Of a DNA stretch of 64,000 bases, positions 56,931-64,000 are shown piece by piece. The notes under the pieces were generated by a model. The model did not search any database. It was not told the origin of the DNA and worked only from the letters and a program-made list of their open reading frames with translations. This DNA is from Sneathiella litorea (GTDB lineage Bacteria > Pseudomonadota > Alphaproteobacteria > Sneathiellales > Sneathiellaceae), in assembly GCF_009882915.1 (NCBI RefSeq), contig NZ_WTUW01000001.1, positions 124,357 to 188,356 on the forward strand, in the 5' to 3' direction. Both the position numbers and the translations under genes were made by a program. The first letter of the stretch is position 1. Every line of letters begins with the position of its first letter.

Positions 56931-57845
56931 TTAGGTTGTCGCTGCTATAAAATCGGGGACAATTCCGGAACGCGCGATGAGCCCCGGGATATCCATGCCC
57001 TTGAGAAATCCGTGATCCGTTACCAGCACCGTGCGGACCCCGGCAGCCGCGCCGCCAAGTATATCGGTATGTAGCGTATCACCAACCATCGCTATACGGC
57101 GTCGATCGATCCCTTTTGCTGCGACCGCTTCTAGCGCCCGTTCGAAAACATCGGAGAATGGCTTACCGTAGAATTGCGGTGAGATTCCTGTTTGATCCGC
57201 AATTTCATGTGCGAAATATCCGGGCTCCAATGACAATCCAACTTCCCGCGGGGCCACCAGATCAGGGTTACCAACGACAAGCGGTCGGGAGTTCTTTTGA
57301 ATAGACTGCCGAAGGAGCTCTTGCTGTTTTACCGTCCACTGCGCTGAACTCAGGAGCAAAAACGCGTCGACCTCATCAAATCCATCTGGATTGTCCCCAA
57401 GCAGCCGGAATGTGCAGGGAAGCTCAGAAAGTCCAGATTGGGATGTCGCGGCAACGCCCCATATATAGTCTCCTGGATAAACCGCGAGCGCGGCGATCGC
57501 TGCGTCGCGACTTGAAATCACCTGTTCCTTAGTCAGGACAAAACCAAGCTCGCGGTATTTCTTGAGTGCATTGGCCGCATCATAAGTTGCACTATTGGTC
57601 AGCACGAAAACCTGCTTCCCGAGTCGTGAGAAGGTCTCAAGCCTTGAGGCCGCGCCTGGTATCGCGCTCTCACCCACATTCAGCACCCCGAAGGCATCGA
57701 GCAGGAAAATATCGATCTGGTCAACAAGGGCCTCAAGATTTTCAATTGCGACACTCGCTGTTGGAAATTTCGCCGTCGGAAGACGAGGCCGGATCGCCTC
57801 ATAACGTTCGAAAATTTCTGGCGCAGTAACGGTTGGAAACGACAT
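56931..57845 (-). CDS. HAD hydrolase (TIGR01459/NagD-like)
   Basis: 304 residues. Motif I is DIFLLDAFGVLNVGESAIPGA; the second Asp of the classic DxD is Phe, as the related family often has Trp there. Motif II is VFVLTNSAT, the Lys lies in FYGKPFSDVFERAL and motif IV is MVGDTLHTDILGGAAAGVRTVLVTDHG. The C2-cap type matches NagD-like phosphatases such as those acting on pyridoxal phosphate or phosphoglycolate. Substrate unknown. An AAGGG site precedes the ATG. It converges on hdeD with 10 nt between. Confidence 0.88.
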   Translation of the reverse strand: MSFPTVTAPEIFERYEAIRPRLPTAKFPTASVAIENLEALVDQIDIFLLDAFGVLNVGESAIPGAASRLETFSRLGKQVFVLTNSATYDAANALKKYRELGFVLTKEQVISSRDAAIAALAVYPGDYIWGVAATSQSGLSELPCTFRLLGDNPDGFDEVDAFLLLSSAQWTVKQQELLRQSIQKNSRPLVVGNPDLVAPREVGLSLEPGYFAHEIADQTGISPQFYGKPFSDVFERALEAVAAKGIDRRRIAMVGDTLHTDILGGAAAGVRTVLVTDHGFLKGMDIPGLIARSGIVPDFIAATT

Positions 57846-57948
57846 ATTTTAAAAACCCTTGCGAGATGCCATTTAAGAAGAAGTTAATCTTTACTTATGC
57901 CCACCTTAAACCGTATTGTTTATAAAAATAAGAAAAAGGGAGAGGCAT

Positions 57949-58683
57949 GTGAACGATCTTGAATTCACAGGAAAAACTGCGCTTGTTGTAGGCGGATCCA
58001 GCGGAATAGGCAACGGCATTGCTCACGCTTTAAAAGACCGGGGGGCTGAAGTTCATGTCTGGGGAACCCGCGCCAGCGCCACTGATTATGATGACACCGA
58101 AGGTTCTAATCTAACGGGACTTCATTACAATCAGATGGATGTAAGCGATTTTCAAGCAATTGCCGACTATACGCCGCCCTTTAATAAGCTGGATATTCTG
58201 GTTTTATCCCAGGGTATAGTCGTCTATAGACGCGGCGAGTTTGAAATGCCGGGCTGGCTGAAGGTCATCGATACTAATCTCAACAGCCTCATGGCCTGCG
58301 CATCGAAATTCCACGACATGCTTGCTCAAACAAGCGGCTCCCTTGTCATTATCAGTTCCACTGCCGGCTATCATGCGACCAAGGGGAACCCAGCGTATAA
58401 TGCGTCGAAAACCGGTGCAATAGGTTTGACCCGAACCTTGGGGCAAGCTTGGGCTGGTGACGGCGTTCGGGTTAACGGTGTTGCCCCGGGACTTGTGGAT
58501 ACGAAACTAACAAAGGTAACAACTGATAACACGAAACGCCGCGAAGCAGCGATCGCAACAATTCCGCGAGGGCGCCTCGGCACACCCGAGGATATAGCGG
58601 GCGCCGTCTTATATCTCGCCTCTCCACTCGCCAGTTATGTTGTTGGACAGACAATTGTCGTTGATGGCGGGCTCATTCTCTAA
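57949..58683 (+). CDS. SDR family oxidoreductase 1
   Basis: 244 residues. NAD(P) motif GGSSGIGNGI near residue 15, DILVLSQGIVVY in place of NNAG, catalytic Ser-Tyr-Lys in IISSTAGYHATKGNPAYNASKTG, and end SYVVGQTIVVDGGLIL. Classical SDR. The start is GTG at 57949 with GGGAGAGG upstream; an earlier frame start at 57916 would add 11 residues with no support. Followed 30 nt later by another SDR gene, so the two are likely co-transcribed. Substrate unknown. Confidence 0.9.
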   Translation: MNDLEFTGKTALVVGGSSGIGNGIAHALKDRGAEVHVWGTRASATDYDDTEGSNLTGLHYNQMDVSDFQAIADYTPPFNKLDILVLSQGIVVYRRGEFEMPGWLKVIDTNLNSLMACASKFHDMLAQTSGSLVIISSTAGYHATKGNPAYNASKTGAIGLTRTLGQAWAGDGVRVNGVAPGLVDTKLTKVTTDNTKRREAAIATIPRGRLGTPEDIAGAVLYLASPLASYVVGQTIVVDGGLIL

Positions 58684-58713
58684 CTCTACAGATTAGAAAA
58701 GAAGGAAAAACGG

Positions 58714-59493
58714 ATGGCGAAACTTTCAAAGCTGAGCCGGTCGATCGCCGGAAAAACCGCTCTTGTGACAGGTGCGGCAAGCGGCATGGGTCGTGCAACC
58801 GCTCATCTTTTTGCTGATGAAGGGGCAAATGTCGCCGTCACCGATCTTACAGAAGACGGCGTTCAAAAGGTCGTCGATGAAATCCGCAAGGCAGGCGGTT
58901 CCGCTGAAGGATGGGTCCTAGACGTTGCGAACAAGGAACAGATTGAATCCGTTGTCACGACTATCGCGGGCCATTTTGGTTCGCTTGATATTCTAATCAA
59001 CAACGCTGGCTTCTCTCATCATATGTCGGTGGAGGATGACGGGTTCGAGGAGAACTGGCAACGACATATGGATGTCCTTTTAACCGGACATGTACGCATG
59101 GTCCGGGCTGCCCTGCCTCATTTAAAAGCATCGGGCGCGGGCCGGATTGTCAATATTGCCTCTACTGAAGGTCTTGGTGCGACACCAGAGATTGCGCCCT
59201 ACACCTCCGCAAAGCATGGAGTTATCGGCCTCACCCGTTCCCTCGCCGTGGAACTGCCCAAATACGGCATTACGGTTAATTGCATCTGCCCGGGCGCGAT
59301 ACACACTGGCATTACGGCTCGCATCAAGGATGAACATAAGGAGATATTCTCCCGTCGCCGTATTCCGCTGAAGCGATACGGAGAGCCCGAAGAAGTCGCC
59401 CATGCAACCCTGAGCCTGGTTTTACCCGCAGCCTCCTATATCAACGGAGTTGCGTTACCTGTGGATGCCGGCTTGACGATCAAAAACGCATAA
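58714..59493 (+). CDS. SDR family oxidoreductase 2
   Basis: 259 residues. TGAASGMGRATAHLFADEGA (residues 19 on), ILINNAGFSHHM, the catalytic set in NIASTEGLGATPEIAPYTSAKHG, and C-terminal YINGVALPVDAGLTI. Compared with the preceding SDR it keeps the usual NNAG. GAAGG stands before the ATG. Probably the second gene of a two-gene operon acting on one hydroxy/keto substrate pair, an inference from position only. Confidence 0.9.
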   Translation: MAKLSKLSRSIAGKTALVTGAASGMGRATAHLFADEGANVAVTDLTEDGVQKVVDEIRKAGGSAEGWVLDVANKEQIESVVTTIAGHFGSLDILINNAGFSHHMSVEDDGFEENWQRHMDVLLTGHVRMVRAALPHLKASGAGRIVNIASTEGLGATPEIAPYTSAKHGVIGLTRSLAVELPKYGITVNCICPGAIHTGITARIKDEHKEIFSRRRIPLKRYGEPEEVAHATLSLVLPAASYINGVALPVDAGLTIKNA

Positions 59494-59574
59494 AAGGCGC
59501 GCGCGACAGGTTGCGGTAAAGGGAGGAGACGCCCCTTCGTTTACCGCCCCTGTTATTTATGTGCACTCCTGCTC

Positions 59575-60036
59575 TCAGTGCGCGTCCCGGCATTTAATCA
59601 TACGAAGCGGAGTGTACTCAATAACGACCTCACCTCTCTGGTTTACAATATTGTTTCGCGTCCGGACCAATCCGCGTGTTCCCTTCTTCGTCAGGCGCGC
59701 CTCTATAACTTCGCATTCCACATGGATTGTATCTCCAGCGAAAACGGGCGCACGCACATCAAGCTCCATATTCAGAAAAGCCAACCCCGTATGTTGCATG
59801 GTTGATTGAACGAGCAGGCCTTCCGCGATTGTATAGGCAAGCGCACCTGGCGCGACCCGGCCACGAATGTCCGAATGTTCGTTCAAATACTCCATATCCG
59901 TAAACAAAACCTCGGTCATGCCGGTGCAGTTGATGAAATTGACTATATCAGCCTCTGTCACCGTCCGACCAATCGTCTGGAATTTTCGTCCGAGTGGCAG
60001 TTCCTCATAGTGCAGGCCCAATCCAACGGTTTCCAT
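59575..60036 (-). CDS. MaoC-like hot-dog protein
   Basis: 153 residues of the MaoC/hot-dog fold (FQTIGRTVTEADIVNFINCTGMTEVLFTDMEYL, then RGRVAPGALAYTIAEGLL). The catalytic Asp/His pair of (R)-hydratases, normally in a GDxNPxH motif, is missing: the position reads NCTGMTEVLF. So hydratase activity is uncertain. A GGAG ribosome binding site precedes the ATG. It lies about 50 nt upstream of nothing on its strand but is 50 nt from the MFS gene that precedes it in the same direction. Confidence 0.85.
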   Translation of the reverse strand: METVGLGLHYEELPLGRKFQTIGRTVTEADIVNFINCTGMTEVLFTDMEYLNEHSDIRGRVAPGALAYTIAEGLLVQSTMQHTGLAFLNMELDVRAPVFAGDTIHVECEVIEARLTKKGTRGLVRTRNNIVNQRGEVVIEYTPLRMIKCRDAH

Positions 60037-60084
60037 CTCTTCTCCTTTATTATTGCTATTTGAGAATGATCACTAAAAATGTTT

Positions 60085-61317
60085 TTAATCTTCTGGTGCT
60101 TTCGCCACTACCAGCCATATTCCACTCAGGAAGACGATTGCCGCCATCAAACTGTAAGCCTGCCAGTAATCAGCAAGATTTCCAACTATAAGGCTAAAAA
60201 TAGTGGGCAGGATCAGGACACCGGCAAACATGGCCGCGGAACCGAGTGCTGTCGCCTCGGTTCTGTACTTTCCGCCATATGCAGCAAATGCACCATAGGC
60301 AATACCCGTATATCCGCTTGCGGTCGCGCCCGCGACAATGGAAATTAACAGAATAGGCCATATTGACCAGCCGTCTGATATCTGTCCAGCGGCAACTGCT
60401 GCGGCTGCCATGACGACCCCGAGCAACCCAAGTAACCTGATAGAGGAAATATAACGATCTGCCAGCCACCCCCAAAGCGGACGACTGGTAACCCCGGAAA
60501 TTTGGTAAAGCGCCAGCACCTGCCCTGCGGCGACCAGATCAAGGCCCGTTCTATTCGTCAGATGCAACGCCATAAAGCCGATAAAACAAAGTTGCATACC
60601 TGTATATGAAAAACTTGCAAGAGCGAGTAGTCGCATCAGTTTGCTGTCACGCAAGAGATAAAGCGGTCGCCAAAGCTCGGCCTTGAATAAGCGATGCGCT
60701 TTGTTTCTGTCCTTGTCCCAGCTCTTACGATAGATCTGAAACGACAAAAGGAGCAGAACGGCTGGGAGAACCTGAGCCCAAAAAGCTATCCGCCAGCCAA
60801 AATTAACAGCGAGCATAGGAAGTAACAAAGCCCCAAGCACACCTCCCAGGGGCACTCCAATCTGCCGAATGGAAAAAACGAGATTAAGAACATTGGGCCT
60901 CGTGCGCGGCACCAGAAGATGGGTTGAGACAGGCGCTGTCGCGCCATATCCAACTCCAAGAACAAAAGCGCAGAGCGCTAGCGCGCTAAAGCCGCCCGAG
61001 CCTGCAATGATAAGCATGGCGACAACACCCACCATAACAAACTGTCCTACCCGAACTGCCCCGAACTTCTGGATAAAGTCAGGCGAGAGCAGCGCGGAGA
61101 AAATACCGATACCGTATACTGTGGAGACAAAGAACCCGATAAGATGCCCGTCCACACCAAGATCTTCAGCAATTTTCGGTGCAAGCGTAGGGGCCGTAAA
61201 CGCCGCCATCGTCGCCAAGGTTTGCATGGCTAGAGTCAGGGTCAATGGGCCATAAGGAATGCCAGCTGCGATTCCCTTGTTGCCTTCAGGCTCGCCCTTG
61301 CGGCCGGACGCCTCCAT
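60085..61317 (-). CDS. MFS transporter of the CoA-catabolic locus
   Basis: 410 residues, twelve helices. IAEDLGVDGHLIGFFVSTVYGIGIFSAL and the loop FIQKFGAVRVGQFV after helix 2 fit the MFS pattern; the second half repeats SRPLWGWLADRYISSIRLL. It may import the compound broken down by the surrounding enzymes. The ATG comes 3 nt after the stop of the SnoaL-like gene, with GGAG directly before it, so the two genes are coupled or the true start lies slightly downstream. Confidence 0.85.
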   Translation of the reverse strand: MEASGRKGEPEGNKGIAAGIPYGPLTLTLAMQTLATMAAFTAPTLAPKIAEDLGVDGHLIGFFVSTVYGIGIFSALLSPDFIQKFGAVRVGQFVMVGVVAMLIIAGSGGFSALALCAFVLGVGYGATAPVSTHLLVPRTRPNVLNLVFSIRQIGVPLGGVLGALLLPMLAVNFGWRIAFWAQVLPAVLLLLSFQIYRKSWDKDRNKAHRLFKAELWRPLYLLRDSKLMRLLALASFSYTGMQLCFIGFMALHLTNRTGLDLVAAGQVLALYQISGVTSRPLWGWLADRYISSIRLLGLLGVVMAAAAVAAGQISDGWSIWPILLISIVAGATASGYTGIAYGAFAAYGGKYRTEATALGSAAMFAGVLILPTIFSLIVGNLADYWQAYSLMAAIVFLSGIWLVVAKAPED

Positions 61318-61320
61318 CTC

Positions 61321-61830
61321 CTAAGACCCGTCTTTCCATGCACCTTTTGAACGAGCCAGGAACTTCTTGGTCGCTGGCTGTTCGTTGAGCATTCTTCCCC
61401 ATTTCGCACATATTTTCGTGAGGCGTTCCGGCTCTACGCCAAGCTGCGCCATCGCGACACCACCATTAACGGATTCACGATAGTCGGAGATTAATCCATC
61501 CCTGAGTTCAAACCGACTCATTCCATCGATCACAACCCGCTTTCCAGCAAATTCCGGCACAGCCGATGTGAAACTGGAAAGCGACCAGGCATAGGCGAGA
61601 TTGCCATCGCATATGGGGTCAAACATTTCCCATCGATAGTCCTCTCCTGCATCCCGATGAAACATGTCTGTCATCATATGAGCTATTTCCGCCCGACCCT
61701 GATGATCACCATAGACATAGTCATGATAGATACCGTCCTCTGTGAAGCAGGCGGCGAAGGCCTCTCCATCTCCGGCTTCAGCTGCACTCGAAAAACAGTT
61801 TAGAAGCTCTCCAAATTCGGGCGTATTCAT
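61321..61830 (-). CDS. NTF2/SnoaL-like protein
   Basis: 169 residues with the NTF2-like start FGELLNCFSSAAEAGDGEAFAACFTEDGIYHDYVYGDHQGRAEIAHMMTDMF, a usual pattern of SnoaL-like polyketide or steroid-type isomerases and aromatic-degradation accessory proteins. The C-terminal extension KICAKWGRMLNEQPATKKFLARS is less usual. AGAGGC precedes the ATG. First gene of the minus-strand run SnoaL, MFS, MaoC. Function unknown; a small-ligand enzyme is likely. Confidence 0.85.
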   Translation of the reverse strand: MNTPEFGELLNCFSSAAEAGDGEAFAACFTEDGIYHDYVYGDHQGRAEIAHMMTDMFHRDAGEDYRWEMFDPICDGNLAYAWSLSSFTSAVPEFAGKRVVIDGMSRFELRDGLISDYRESVNGGVAMAQLGVEPERLTKICAKWGRMLNEQPATKKFLARSKGAWKDGS

Positions 61831-61918
61831 TATTTGCCTCTTTTTATTGTTATTCTATTTACAGCATGCTTTATGATATACGCTCAATCCAGAAAATAAG
61901 AAAAAAAGCGAATTAAAA

Positions 61919-62701
61919 ATGAACGAATTCTCCCTACTCCACTATACCGTGAAAGATGGAATTGCCGATATTATTCTCGACAACCCACCGGCCAATGTCA
62001 TAAATCCAAAAATGACGTCGGAGTATTTTGCGGCGCTCGATTTGGCGAATACCAACCCGGATGTCAAAATCATAATTATTTCGGGCAGGGGCAAGGGATT
62101 GTCTGGCGGTGTTGACCTGAAGCTGCTGGATACTTACGGCCCAACGGAAATGAAAGCCTTTCTCTCCCGCTTCTATGTTGAGATGATTGACAAGGTTCGT
62201 GCATTATCAAAACCCATTATGGCATCAGTACATGGTTACGCCATGGAAGGGGCCTGCACGCTCGCTTTCGCCTGCGATATGGTCATTGCCTCGTCGGATG
62301 CGAAATTCGGCTATCCCGGCGTTCCCAATCTTGCGGCGCCTCCCGGTATGCATGTTTGGTTTTTGCAGCGGTTGATTGGCCGCATGAAAGCTGCGGAATT
62401 GATATATACAGGCGATACCATTTCCGCAATTGAAGCGGAGCGGCTGGGTATGATTACCCGCGTTGTTGCACCAGAAGACCTGACATCAGAAAGCCGAAAA
62501 CTAGCATCAAAAGTCGCGGAAATGTCGCCTGTCGGCCTGAAATCGGCACGTGAATTGATCTATCGCATGGAAAATATGGACTTTAAAACCGTCCCGGGTA
62601 CGGCCCTAGATGCAGTTGCTCTTGCATTTGCGTCGGAAGATAGCAAGGAAGCCCGCCGTGCCTTCGTTGAAAAGCGCAAACCCGTCTGGACAGGGAAATA
62701 G
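61919..62701 (+). CDS. Enoyl-CoA hydratase/isomerase family protein without the usual glutamates
   Basis: 260-residue crotonase. Oxyanion segments are KGLSGGVDLKLLD near residue 60 and MASVHGYAMEGACTLAFACDMVIASS near residue 100. The two hydratase glutamates are both absent: the first position is Thr (EGACT) and the second is Gly (FGYPGVPNLAAPPG). So it may isomerise, hydrolyse or decarboxylate rather than hydrate a CoA ester. It is transcribed away from the SnoaL gene and toward the nitronate monooxygenase gene. Confidence 0.88.
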   Translation: MNEFSLLHYTVKDGIADIILDNPPANVINPKMTSEYFAALDLANTNPDVKIIIISGRGKGLSGGVDLKLLDTYGPTEMKAFLSRFYVEMIDKVRALSKPIMASVHGYAMEGACTLAFACDMVIASSDAKFGYPGVPNLAAPPGMHVWFLQRLIGRMKAAELIYTGDTISAIEAERLGMITRVVAPEDLTSESRKLASKVAEMSPVGLKSARELIYRMENMDFKTVPGTALDAVALAFASEDSKEARRAFVEKRKPVWTGK

Positions 62702-62730
62702 GGCTGAAAATTCATGTAAACTTTCAGCCC
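62701..62730. terminator. Stem-loop between convergent crotonase and nitronate monooxygenase genes
   Basis: GGGCTGAAA (62701-62709) and TTTCAGCCC (62722-62730) form a perfect 9-bp stem with a 12-nt loop, starting on the last base of the crotonase stop codon. A convergent gene end makes a two-way terminator likely, but no U-tract follows in either direction. Confidence 0.5.
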
Positions 62731-62745
62731 TGAATTCAAGCTCGA

Positions 62746-63723
62746 TTATGCCGCTGTAAGGCTGTTGAGGCGCCCTTTGATGATTGCTTCCGCCTCAGTC
62801 ATGATTCGGTCAATCAACTCCTTACAGGTCGGGTTATCATGGATCAGGCCCGCAACCATTCCGCAACTCCAGGCCCCCGCATTCATATCACCTTTCTGCA
62901 TCACCTTTGGATAGACACCGCCCACCAGATCAACAATATCCTCGATCTTGGTATTCGCGCCCTTCTCGCGTTCAATCTCGAGAACCTTTTCGACGGCGGG
63001 GTTATCAAGTACACGTTCGGTATTGCGAAGCGGGCGCATAATCAGCCGAGTATCCAGTTCTGACGCGGCAATGATGGTATCCTTAACATTCTGATGAATG
63101 GGTGCCTCTTTCGTCACCATGAAGCGTGTGCCCATATTGATGCCGTCCGCGCCCAGCGCCAGTGAGGCGACAAGCTGTTGCGCATTACCTATGCCGCCTG
63201 AGGCGACAAACGGGATGTCCAGCTCTTCCGCCGCGCGCGGTAGCAGGATCATGTTCGGAATATCATCTTCACCTGGATGACCGCCACATTCGAAACCGTC
63301 AACACTGACCGCGTCACAGCCAATCCTCTGGGCCTTTAATGAATGTCTGACCGAGGTACATTTATGAATAACCTTGATACCGGCGTCCTTTAACGCAGGC
63401 ATATAGGCTTCCGGACTACGGCCTGCGGTTTCAACAATCTTGACGCCACCCTTGACGATCGCCTCGATATATTCTGGATAAGGCGGCGCCGCAAAGGTTG
63501 GCAGGAATGTCAGGTTGACGCCAAAGGGCTTGTCCGTCATGTCTTTGCACCGCGCAATTTCATTCGCGAGGTCGGCAGGAGTTTTCTGTGTCAGTCCCGT
63601 GATAATACCAAGACCACCCGCGTTAGACACGGCCGACGCAAGCTCGGCGAGACCAACAAAATGCATTCCACCTTGGATGATCGGATGTTCAATGCCAAAA
63701 AGTTCGGTTATTTTTGTTTTCAT
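62746..63723 (-). CDS. Nitronate monooxygenase-like flavoenzyme (NMO/2-nitropropane dioxygenase family)
   Basis: 325 residues, FMN-binding TIM barrel: HPIIQGGMHFVGLAELASAVSNAGGLGIITG at the start, then AGRSPEAYMPALKDAGIKVIHKC, SVDGFECGGHPGEDD, IPFVASGGIGNAQQLVASLALGADGINMGTRFM. The GGHPG loop with its histidine is as in the class that oxidises alkyl nitronates; homologues next to acyl-CoA genes are often of uncertain reaction (enoyl-reductase-like FabK is related). GGAGG precedes the ATG at 6 nt. A 150-nt promoter region lies upstream. Confidence 0.9.
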   Translation of the reverse strand: MKTKITELFGIEHPIIQGGMHFVGLAELASAVSNAGGLGIITGLTQKTPADLANEIARCKDMTDKPFGVNLTFLPTFAAPPYPEYIEAIVKGGVKIVETAGRSPEAYMPALKDAGIKVIHKCTSVRHSLKAQRIGCDAVSVDGFECGGHPGEDDIPNMILLPRAAEELDIPFVASGGIGNAQQLVASLALGADGINMGTRFMVTKEAPIHQNVKDTIIAASELDTRLIMRPLRNTERVLDNPAVEKVLEIEREKGANTKIEDIVDLVGGVYPKVMQKGDMNAGAWSCGMVAGLIHDNPTCKELIDRIMTEAEAIIKGRLNSLTAA

Positions 63724-63873
63724 GGATGCCTCCAGTTAATTATTATTTTTGTTCTTTATAGGAAGCGATCTCTCACGCGGCAACAGCCAGTCGCAAAAAG
63801 CTTTCCTTGTGACCGATTATTTAACGACCTGCCTGCCCAATTGGCAATCATCAATTGTTCTTTTTGGCATTAA

Positions 63874-64000
63874 TTATTTTTGAGCTCCGGCGCGCACTAG
63901 AATCGCATCGAAGTCGGTGCCCTCTGGCAAGGTTCCATATGCGCCGGACCAATAGTCACCCAGACGCGAGGCGCAGAAGGCGTCTGACACGGCAGCGGGC
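63874..64000 (-). CDS. C-terminal end of an acyl-CoA dehydrogenase (AidB-like), partial
   Basis: The last 41 codons of a gene that continues past the window end. The translation contains SDAFCASRLGDYWSGAYGTLP and ends in FDAILVRAGAQK before TAA. The FCASRL.. YGTLP.. FDAIL pattern is what I recall at the C-terminus of AidB-type and isovaleryl-CoA-dehydrogenase-like proteins, which are FAD enzymes. With so little sequence the family is probable and the substrate unknown. It is read in the same direction as the nitronate monooxygenase gene, 150 nt upstream of it. Confidence 0.6.
   Translation of the reverse strand, partial: PAAVSDAFCASRLGDYWSGAYGTLPEGTDFDAILVRAGAQK

Overview
The window looks like chromosomal DNA of a free-living, probably marine alphaproteobacterium with roughly 50% GC. 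The best lineage marker is a GcrA-type cell-cycle regulator (1882-2205), a family essentially confined to Alphaproteobacteria. A PutA of class-B size without a DNA-binding domain, a 3-hydroxybutyrate dehydrogenase, many CoA-chemistry genes and a TRAP-type binding protein fit that lifestyle. Sneathiella or a relative is my guess and rests on gene content only. No rRNA, tRNA, CRISPR array, insertion sequence, integrase or phage gene was seen.

Layout. 0.1-6.3 kb: a probable truncated membrane-anchored protein, a crotonase, a DOPA-dioxygenase-like protein, GcrA, a sorbosone/glucose dehydrogenase-like protein, a GATase, a CaiB-type CoA-transferase and a double cold-shock-domain protein. 6.5-12.5 kb: a peroxiredoxin, the cobalamin lower-ligand genes cobT and a CobC-like phosphatase, a secreted molybdopterin-fold protein, a GT9 glycosyltransferase and an MsbA-like exporter. 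12.6-16.4 kb: an iron-acquisition operon (outer-membrane barrel, imelysin, di-heme oxidoreductase) behind two good Fur boxes. 16.4-23.6 kb: MFS, MarR, two DMT transporters, a YdjM-like membrane protein, a NicO-type nickel/cobalt transporter and a secreted glycerophosphodiesterase. 23.6-34.4 kb, all on the minus strand: PutA, a carboxyltransferase, pirin, BdhA, an SLC13 permease, an NTF2-like protein and MscS. 34.6-43.6 kb: an MFS-cupin pair, a complete TolC/adaptor/RND efflux operon and an orphan TRAP binding protein. 43.7-49.1 kb: pgi, then a convergent dppBCDF operon. 49.7-56.9 kb: a second RND adaptor/pump, a Cu(I) P-type ATPase and HdeD. 56.9-64 kb: a HAD hydrolase, then a probable CoA-ester catabolic locus (two SDRs, MaoC-like, MFS, SnoaL-like, crotonase, nitronate monooxygenase, end of an acyl-CoA dehydrogenase).

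The most striking observation is in the dppBCDF operon. Its permeases look normal and it has no binding protein, but both ATPases have lost the switch histidine (Asp in one, Arg in the other), and one also has a damaged ABC signature. Other points are the Fur-boxed iron operon, a roughly 130-residue insertion in the first RND pump, a strong bulged hairpin before the NicO gene, a symmetric stem-loop between the peroxiredoxin and cold-shock genes, and a TRAP binding protein without the usual ligand-binding arginine. Genes are tightly packed: three convergent pairs share a 4-bp palindrome that encodes both stop codons.
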